Source: Toxorhynchites rutilus septentrionalis
Lineage: Eukaryota > Arthropoda > Insecta > Diptera > Culicidae
Length of the DNA: 64,000 bases
Assembly (NCBI RefSeq): GCF_029784135.1
Contig: NC_073746.1
Span: 224,081,882-224,145,881, forward strand
Reading direction: 5' to 3'
Position numbers and translations under genes: made by a program. The notes under the pieces were generated by a model, which saw only the letters and a list, made by a program, of their open reading frames with translations, was not told the origin of the DNA and did not search any database. Every line of letters starts with the position of its first letter. Positions within the stretch are counted from its first letter, which is position 1. Below are positions 56,021 through 64,000 of the stretch, one piece after another.

Positions 56021-57240
56021 AACGCATAAGGATTTGCACTGCAAAATATCTTTCTATGGAGCGATCGTTTGTGTATGATCGTAGTAATGCGATCAACCTG
56101 ATTTCCTTTTTCTCACACAATTATTCCCAAGCCATTCACTCGTTTTGTTTTACGGATGATCTAAGACATTTCGGTTCGTTGTTGACCCAATGCAGGAGAA
56201 ACACAGGGCGGTGCGCGATCGAAGCGGCAAGATAAGAGAAAGGTGTCTGCTTATTTATTGTGTCGTTCTTTTGCTGTGTGTTGTATCCACGTTTCTTGTT
56301 CCTTTTTTTTTCTTTGGTCTAAGGATACGATCTGTAAATACAAGTTGAAACAAGTCACTACATGACTCAGTGTGATAGTATCATCAAAACAGACTCTCAT
56401 TATAAATGAGATTAGATCCTCCAAAGGTGTCACTCATGAATGGTTCAAGAAATATTAGAACGTATGATTGAGATGTAACGGCACCTGATCATGCCAGAAA
56501 TGGTTCTCATGTACAGTGACGGATAAATATTAAAACCATCTGTTTGAATGACAAAACATAACCTAGCGACACTGATTGGCAGGCAGTTGTACTATGTCGA
56601 ACTACGTCAAAACCAAGGTCCGTCTTACTAGGGATGAGATCTTGTAAGAGTTGAAAATCAGGGCACCTGTCACATATTTAGATATACAGTAGAGCCTCGA
56701 TTACCCGTGTGAAGCGTTGTGACAGAGAAGCAAATGCAGTTGAGCTTGAGCTTGTGGTTGGGTAGACTGTACACTTCCTAGTTACTCTTGTCAAATCCAT
56801 GTTGAAATCAAGAAGTTATCAGGAAAATACTGGGTTTAGCCTGCTCATGATCATCTGTTTAGTGAAGTTGAATCTTATTTTCTCATCAACCAAGATTCAG
56901 TAAGTGGAGATGATTTTTTGTTGCAATTCTTTTATCTTACCTATAGTTTATCGTAGGAATACGTTTAACTGATAAATCAGTTTACCAAGTTGATAGTAAG
57001 AATCTAACAACAAAACTATCATGTAAAACGGAAAGAAAACGAAAGATGTAAAACGTGTTTCCCTACTAAATCCTGAAGAACATTGCATAGTTGTACATAG
57101 TACAACACGATAGATAGACAACATTGTCGCATTTGGGCAAACGAAAATCCAAAACAGATTGAAGACCTAAGAAAATGACAATTTACTATGCCATGCGATC
57201 GAAAGGTGTCTGTCATTTTCTTTGTTGAGGATGAGACGAG
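56021..57240. other. No gene; an orphan pogo-like end at 56687
   Basis: AT-rich. 'cagtagagcctcgattaccc' at 56687 resembles the terminal repeat of the pogo-like MITE at 20375, but no partner end is seen. Confidence 0.45.
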
Positions 57241-57545
57241 GCGAGACGGTTACGATGAACAATCAACGATACAGCGCGATGATTAATGACTATTTCCCCC
57301 TAAACTTGATGAAATAGACATAGATGATATTTATTTTTAACAAGATGGTACGTTATGTCACAGCACAAGTGCGTTTATCGATTTGTTGCAGTGTAAGCTT
57401 GGGCATCGCTTAATTTTGCACTGCGGAAATGAAGCTCATTTATGCGATGTGACACCTGCAGAATATATTTTTTTTGGGCTAGTCGAAAAGTAAGGTTTAC
57501 GTAGAGAACATGGCCAAACTTCAGAGCTTACAGAACAACATTATA
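57241..57545 (+). pseudogene. IS630-Tc1-mariner type transposase remnant (C-terminal part)
   Basis: Plus-strand words ETVTMNNQRYSAMINDYF, then FxQDGTLCHSTSAFIDLL and CDVTPAEYIFFGLVEK match the C-terminal catalytic region of insect mariner-like transposases (relatives: FQQDGATCHT, CDLTPLDYFLWG). A +1 shift near 57297, a TAA in place of the first Gln of the QQDG motif and a later TAA make it dead. The N-terminal half and the inverted repeats are not visible. Confidence 0.75.
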
Positions 57546-57912
57546 CATTATACAGAACAAAATTATTAACAAATAAGTAACAATGAGCCGAGTTAATGAA
57601 TAGGGAAAAGCCTATTTGAGTAGAACAATTCCAATGTTCTTTCTCTAAAAGGCATAAAAACCCTATTATCTTTTCGTAAAATGTTACAATATGGATAATG
57701 ACAAAATTCACAATAACATAATATTATAGGCTTCTTGTTTAAGCTTCTTATTACAGAGATGTCCATCTCCTAGGAACTTGCTATCTCCTTGGGACTGAGG
57801 AAGGGATGAAAATCTGCTCACTTTTCGAATTCTGAAAAAGAAAGTTGCAATAGAGAAAAGGAAACGCTAATAATAAAAATCAAAACAATAAAGGAAAACT
57901 AAACATATATAT
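57546..57912. other. 3' region of the Jockey-like element plus spacer
   Basis: No gene. The element on the minus strand ends somewhere here; no clear poly(A) or target duplication was identified. Confidence 0.4.
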
Positions 57913-60900
57913 TCATATTTGAAAGTGTATGGATTTGAGAAAATCATAAATTAAAGAAATAGCATCAATATTACGAGTAGGCAGAACGTCGCGAATCGGA
58001 AAATTAAGTGGCATTCCCTTATTGCGAAAATTTTCTATTAAAGATAACCTGTCATTTTGAAACTCAAAACAAAACCACACAATATGATCAATATCCTGAT
58101 ATCCTATACCACACACGCATAGGTTACTATCACTGATGTTAATTCGAAAAAGATGTGCATTCGAAGAATAATGGTTAGACATGAGTCTGCACACTACCCG
58201 TATAAAATCACGAGAAAAATTATACCCTTTAAACCATGGTTTGAGAGAAACCCTAGGAATGATAGAATATAGCCATCGGCCTTTATCACTACTATTCCAA
58301 CTTGACTGCCAAGATACAAGTGCCCGTTCACGGGGAAAATGAAGATATTCATCGAAAGTAATAGGCCTATAGAATAAGTCTCCTTCCATAGCGCCCTTCT
58401 TAGCAAGAAAGTCTGCTTTCTCATTTACTGGTATCGAACAATGAGACGGAATCCACACAAAAGTGATATTAAATGAACTAGTTATCAGAGCACTTAAAAG
58501 TTGATGGATTTCAGATAAGAAATACGACGCATATCTAGTTCTCACTGAACGGAGTACCTCTAAAGAGCTGAGACTATCAGAAAAAATAAAAAAGTGATCT
58601 GGGGTCAAGGTCTGAATATGGAGTAAGGCCATGTATATTGCAGCCAATTCTGCAACAAACACCGAACAAGGTAAACTAAGCCTACGGAAAGTGAAGAAGT
58701 TGATATTGAATATACCAAAGTTGGGTCAATATGTTTATACCTTGACAGGAATATCGCAGGTATAACTAAATGTTCCTGTTATGGATCGAAGAAAATTTAT
58801 TCTTCTCTGACATTTTTGTTTCAAGTAGCCTATGTGTTTACCCCATGTTCCTTTGGAGTCAAACACAACACCTAAATATTTGAATGACATCGAGCGACTA
58901 ATAGGTCTATCCAAAAGTTTAAGCTGTATTTGTGCAGTATTATGTTTTCTTGAGAATACAACCATCTCTGTCTTCTCAGTAGAAAATTCAATACCCAATC
59001 TACAGGCCCAATCAATCAAAATGTTAAGAGAATCTTGCAAAGGATTATGAAGATCGGTGCTGTCTTTGCCCATTACCGATACTACACAATCATCTGCAAA
59101 CTGTCTCAAAATATAATTTCCCGATAAACAAACATCAATATCATTTACATAGAAGTTGTAAAGAATTGGACTAAGACATGAGCCTTAAGGAAGACCCATG
59201 TAGCTAATGCGTAAAACTGACGAAGAACCATGAGAAAAACTCATATGTTTTTCACGCATTAGGTTAAACAGAAAACTATTTAATTTCTGGGAAAACCCAT
59301 TTCGACGAAGTTTTTGAAAAAGAACTTCAATGGAAACAGAATCAAACGCACCTTTGATATCTAGGAACACTGATGCCATTTGTTGCTTACTACATAAGGC
59401 AAAGTCAACCTCTGATGAAAGAAGCGCAAGACAATCATTGGTTCCTTTGCCTCTACGAAACCCGAACTGCGAAGGCGAGAGAAGATTATTAGATTCAACC
59501 CAGCTGTCTAAACGATGGAGAATCATTTTTTCTAGTAATTTGCGAATGCAAGATAGCATTGCAATTGGTCTATAAGAATTATAATCAGACGCAGGTTTAC
59601 CAGGTTTCAGAATAGCTATAACTTTAATTTGTCGCCACTCATGCGGAACAATATTCTGCTCAAGGAAAGCATTGAACAGTTTCAACAAACGTCTCTTCGC
59701 ATTATCAGATAGATTTTTCAACAAATTAAATTTGATCCTATCTGACCCTGGAGCCGTGTTGTTGCAAGAAAGAAGAGCAAGAGAAAAATCAGTCATACTG
59801 AACGGAGGCTCAACATCATCAGATCTCTAAGAAGGGAGAAGGTGCGGGGGCTGAGTCTGGACATATCTTCTTGGCAAAGTCAAAAATCCACCTTTCTGAA
59901 TATTCAACTTCTTCATTTGAATGAGATGAATTTCTCATTTGTCTGGCAACTCTCCAAAGAGTGCTCAAGAAAGTCTCTCGTGAAAGCCCATTTACAAAAT
60001 GACGCCAATAGCCTCTCTTTTTAGCTTTAATGAAGCTTTTGAATTTACGCTCAAGATAAATGTAGTTATCATAACGTTCACGGGTGCCCAATTTTCGCCA
60101 ATCCTTGAACGCATTCGATTTATCTTTATAGAGATTTGTACATTCTTGGTCCCACCATAGATTAGGAGGACGTCTACGAAACGAATTACCAGGAAAGCGC
60201 TTCGTCTGAGCATCAATAGCACTGTCAAGAATTAAACCAGTTAGAAAATTATATTCTTCCAGCGGGGGTAACTCATGAACTAATGCCACCGATTCTGAAA
60301 TAATTGAAGAAAATCTCTTCCAATCAATGTTTCTAGATAAATCATGCTGAATATTTGTTGTTTCAGACGATTTTGAATTATTTGAAATGGAAATAGTGAT
60401 TGGCAAATGATCACTTCCATGTGGATCTTGGATGACATTCCAATAACAATCTAAAGAAAAAGAGGAAGAAAACAGGGACAAATCTAAGCAACTAGTGCGG
60501 CCTGAAGATGGAGCAATTCTTGTTACATCACCTGTATTCAAAATTGCCATGTTGAAGTCCTCACAAAGATCATAAATCAAATTGGCCCTTCGATCATCAA
60601 AAGACTCACCCCATCCAATTCCATGAGAGTTGAAATCTCCCAAAATAAGATTAGGTTGCGGTAAAAGTTCAACAATATTCACAAGATTTCTATAATTAAG
60701 CATAGTTCTTGGAGGAATATAAATAGAAGCAATGCATAAATCTTTACCCTTGATACGTGCCTGACACGCAAGAATTTCAATTCCTGTGACTAAAGGCAGG
60801 GGAATCCTGTAAAATGGGTAGCATTTTCTAATACCTATGAGAACTCCTCCATAGGAATCATTGCGGTCTAAACGGATAATATTGAAATCATGGATGTTTA

Positions 60901-61057
60901 ACACATTGTCCGAATGAAGCCATGTCTCAGAAAGAGCAAACGCATCACAATTCAAAAAATGGAGCATTTGCTTGAAAGAATCAAGTTTAGGAAGAATACT
61001 TCTACAATTCCACTGCAAAATAGAGGATTTTCCTGGCTCATCCAATAAATTAGACAT
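57913..61057 (-). pseudogene. Jockey-like ORF2 (endonuclease, RT, RNase H), disrupted
   Basis: Endonuclease in 61057-59819 (ILQWNCRSI, LSETWL, LGDFNSHGIGWG, GSDHLPI). The frame breaks near 59825; RT resumes (NTAPGSDRIKF, VIAILKPGK, YRPIAMLSCIRKLLEKM, FGFRRGKGTNDCLAL). GLPQG has become GLP-stop-G at 59185-59187; FADD is present near 59095. The frame ends at 58735, where sequence jumps from TGTFSYTCDIP to RNase H (VFVAELAAIYMAL, FSDSLSSLEVL, WIPSHCSIPVNEKADFLA) in another frame. The ~200-residue thumb/connection segment is missing. The C-terminus keeps Cys/His residues (CVCGIGYQDIDHIVWFC). Confidence 0.9.
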
Positions 61058-61193
61058 CGAAATTAATGATCGAGAGGAGGGGCCATTTTGAAGTCATTTG
61101 TTTAGCTATCTGGCTGATAGAAGGAAGCCAAGCAAAAATTAAACCTTTCATTGAATCTGATATTCCGAAAAAATCAAGAATCCATTAAACAAT

Positions 61194-63286
61194 TCATGAA
61201 AAGGATATACCTCCTGAAAAAGATGAGGATTCAGGAACCGATTGAGAAGTAAATTGAGAATGGCTTGACAATTCAGGGAAATGAACGTCATAATTAGAAG
61301 ATCTCCAACCAGGAGGGTTATTCTTGGGTAGAGCAGAATAATTTGAAGATTCTGGATTATTAGAGATCAATCCTCTTTGTTTAGATGGCGTAGATGAAGA
61401 AGCAATTTTTCTCTTCCTGACTCTTCCTGTGATTACTGGATCAAATTGAGAATCCGAATCATCATCCTCTGATAAAACAGAGAAAGGATTTTCTGAAGCC
61501 TCGGGTACCTGAGGTGAAGCTGCCTTGAGCATATCAGCGAAGGATCGATTAGAACGATCCTTAAGTGATTGCTTGAGTTTCATCGAACGTAATTTGTATT
61601 TCGGACAATCCTTAATTGTATGAGGAACATCTCCACAAAAAATACATTTATCAACATCTTTGTTACAAGTGACTTCGTCATAGTCGTCTCCACATTTTGA
61701 GCATTTCGTTTTATTACAACAGTAGGTTTTAGTGTGACCTAACTGATTGCAATTTAAGCAAGTCATTATTTTAGAAATATACTAGCTAACCCGGCAAACT
61801 TCGTCCCGCCCATTTACTTGATTAATTCTCGAGTAATGCAAAAATTTGTGTTTCATTTGTACGGCAGCCCCCTCTAAGAGAGGGGGAAGGAGTATCTTAA
61901 CACCATAGAAACATTTATTGCATCCTAAAACCTCCACATGCCAAATTTGGTTTCATTTGCTTGATTAATTCTCGAGTAATGCAGAAATTTGTGTTTCATT
62001 TGTATGGCAGCCCCCCCCCCCCTTTGAGTGGGGGAAGGACTGTCTAACCATCATAGAAACATTTATTGCACCCTAAAACTTTCACATGCCAACTTTGGTT
62101 TCGTTTGATTGATGAATTTCCGAGTAATGCAAAAAATTGTGTTTCATTTGTATGGCAGCCCCCTCTAAGAAAGGGGGAAGGAGTATCTTATCACCATAGA
62201 AACATTTATTGCATCCTAAAACCTCCACATGCCAAATTTGGTTTCATTTGCTTGATTAATTCTCGAGTAATGCAGAAATTTGTGTTTCATTTGTATGGCA
62301 GCCCCCCCTTTGAGTGGGGGAAGGACTGTCTAACCATCATAGAAACATTTATTGCACCCTAAAACTTTCACATGCCAACTTCGGTTTCGTTTGCTTGGTT
62401 AATTTCCGAGTAATGCAGAAATTTGTGTTTCATTTGTATGGCAGCCCCCCTTAGAGAGGGGGGAGGGGTCTCAAAATATCACGAAAACCTTCCCCGGCCC
62501 CAAAAACCCCTACATACTAATTTTCATGTCGATCGGTTCAGTAGTTTCCGAGTCTATAAGAATCAGACAGACAGACAGACATCACTCCATTTTTATATAT
62601 ATAGGTAACCGAACTGGAAGACGAAGTTTGTCAATAAGCACATAATTTGGAAGTGCTGTGCCTTCGAAGGAAATTCTAAAAGAGCCAGAAGGATAATACT
62701 TTTTTTCTGTACCCTCAGATTTCAAAGAGTTCAGAGATCTCACCTCCAAAACTTTAGCATGTGGAATATTTGCATTGTGGAAGATACCCTTAGCTTTTAC
62801 AAAATCTTGAAGTTGAAGAGATTTTTCCGTAACTACACCATCGATTTCAACAATGTGAGCCGGAATATTAACTCTATATTCATTAGTGAACAAAGAGTTT
62901 TTCACTATCGCGTTAGCGTCTTTGTAATTTGAGAGCACAACACGAAGTTTATCTTTATTGACTTTCGTCATTTCTAAGACACCTGAGTAGTTAGACGTCA
63001 GGTCTTTGCAAATTTGAGATACTCTTAGAGGTTTCCCTTTCGGACGGAAAAATACCACCCAACGGTTTTTCGATGATGCCGGGGCGTTCTGGTATTGTCT
63101 AATACGTGGAAGTTGAGCAGAATTAGGCAGAGATTGTGTCGAAGAGTGAGGAACAGAGTCACTATTTGGTACAGACGAAGAGTTTGACTGCGATTGTTTT
63201 TGTTTTTTTCCTGAAGAAACCGTAAAATCATCTGGAGGAGGGTCTAAGACCCTCATTTCAGCATCGGAGGGTTCATTACCCTCCAT
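61194..63286 (-). pseudogene. Jockey-like ORF1, split by an insertion
   Basis: ATG at 63286. The N-terminal part is Ser/Gln-rich, then an RNA-recognition/PRE_C2HC-like domain (NRWVVFFRPKGKPLRVSQIC ... LRVVLSNYKDANAIV). The frame is cut at 62605 by the tandem-repeat element and resumes at 61781 without loss. Then come three CCHC knuckles (CLNCNQLGHTKTYC, CSKCGDDYDEVTC, CIFCGDVPHTIKDC) and a Ser/Pro-rich tail ending at 61194. The two halves are in register across the insertion point. The protein would package element RNA. Confidence 0.88.
61782..62605 (-). mobile_element. Helitron-like non-autonomous element made of ~145-bp tandem units
   Basis: It inserted between A and T of 'agaaatata|taaccg' with no target duplication. 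On the minus strand it ends CTAG before T, which fits the Helitron CTRR rule, and begins 'cctatatatataaaaatgg'. Five units are marked by 'gagtaatgca' at 61831, 61974, 62122, 62265 and 62408 (spacing 143-148). A (GACA)n-type run lies near 62563-62580. The plus-strand ORFs inside follow the repeat. Confidence 0.7.
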
Positions 63287-64000
63287 TTTAAAAAAAAAAG
63301 AGTCGAAAGAGTCGTAAAAATGAGAGAGAAGATTCTTTAGAACACGTAAATATTAAATGATAAAATAAAAAAAAAATAATAAAATGAAATATGTGTATGT
63401 ATATGTATATGTATACGTATGCGTGAAAGAAAAATAAAACGAAAACTTATCTTAAATGTATCTAGATGAATGATAGAGAACTTCTGAAATCCTTGAAGCG
63501 GGTCCAATGGCAACTTCACACTCAAAAAAAAAACTTGAAAAATAATTCCGACTTCAAGAAAATTCCTTTCTTCTCAGTATATTGTCCCGGCTTCTTTCGA
63601 AATACCGTCAAAAATAGTCTTGAATATAACTGAAAATCACAGAAAAAAAGGAACGGAAAATACGTTTTTATTCGTGATGATTTGAAATATACGTCACCTT
63701 ATTCCCAAGGCTTGCTGCTATATGAGATTTCAATTTGTTGTTAAAGTGTGTTTCAGTCAGAATTTGGTCGCTTATTTTTATTCACTGCAGCGCCCCTAGT
63801 TGTCACATCGAGAAACTATTGACAGCGTTTTGATCCCGATAATTTGTGTATTCAGTAGTGAAAATTTGATCAAATTTGGAGGATACGTTCAAAAGTTATC
63901 GACAACGGAACGCGAAAGGCAGAACAGACGGGATTCTGCACACTCACGTTGAGAACCCGACGTGGTTAGGAGGAAAGATCGTACAATTTCTGAAATTTCC
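63287..64000. other. 5' UTR of the Jockey-like element and flanking DNA
   Basis: No gene. An A run directly precedes ORF1 on the minus strand, and a (GTATAT)-type stretch lies at 63390-63420. The element's true 5' end was not identified. Confidence 0.4.

Larger units (their letters stand above)
57913..63286 (-). mobile_element. Jockey-like non-LTR retrotransposon, defective, with Helitron-like insertion
   Basis: Minus strand: ORF1 (63286-61194, split by 61782-62605), then ORF2 (61057-57913) with endonuclease, RT and RNase H. ORF2 has a frameshift at about 59825, a nonsense codon at 59185-59187 and an internal deletion at about 58735. Related fragments occur at 37965 and 42836. The limits given are those of the ORFs; the UTR ends were not determined. 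Confidence 0.88.

Noticed and set aside
61782..62605. Regularly spaced repeats resembling a CRISPR array
   Set aside because: Units are ~145 bp with no separate spacers, and the context is a eukaryotic transposon.

Overview
The window looks like intergenic and intronic DNA of a dipteran. A culicine mosquito (Aedes-like) is the best guess, inferred from AT-rich sequence crowded with I/Jockey-type non-LTR elements, BEL/Pao and Ty3/gypsy LTR elements, tRNA-derived SINEs and many short inverted-repeat elements (MITEs). There are no operons or prokaryotic signals. The only convincing host gene is the 3' end of an immunoglobulin-domain membrane protein on the minus strand: three exons at 48692-48511, 41278-41080 and 40999-40690, joined by splice sites in matching phase. 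Its 7.2 kb intron is full of transposon debris, and its upstream exons were not found.

Left part (1-21396): a tandemly repeated module (96-1330); a truncated BEL/Pao gag fragment (2083-2506) followed by a degenerate tandem array; a MITE inside a duplicated sequence (3691-4067); a MITE family here called M1 (one copy at 6564-7291 split by a hAT-like MITE, three copies at 17046-18348, two of them head to head); and two copies of a ~1.2 kb repeat here called R (9294-16833 and 19736-21156). One R copy carries a small MITE and a 6.1 kb I-like retrotransposon with a 15-bp target duplication. The other carries a pogo-like MITE.

Centre (21397-34804): a BEL/Pao element on the minus strand with two 808-bp LTRs that differ at about three positions. 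It encodes a PHD-finger gag, protease and integrase plus an envelope-like fusion protein, but reverse transcriptase and RNase H are deleted. A 6.2 kb Ty3/gypsy element (25444-31643) sits in its pol gene with apparently identical 219-bp LTRs and a 5-bp target duplication. Its gag, pol and leader sequence predict two introns; one would join gag to pol in frame.

Right part (34805-64000): a decayed hAT transposon holding a SINE, pieces of Jockey-like and RTE-like elements, the Ig gene, a foldback element and other MITEs in its intron, a mariner-like transposase remnant, and a Jockey-like element (57913-63286, minus) whose ORF1 is split by a Helitron-like tandem-repeat insertion. Almost every retroelement ORF carries a frameshift, nonsense codon or deletion, so none seems able to move by itself in this copy. 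The nested insertions give a relative order of events.
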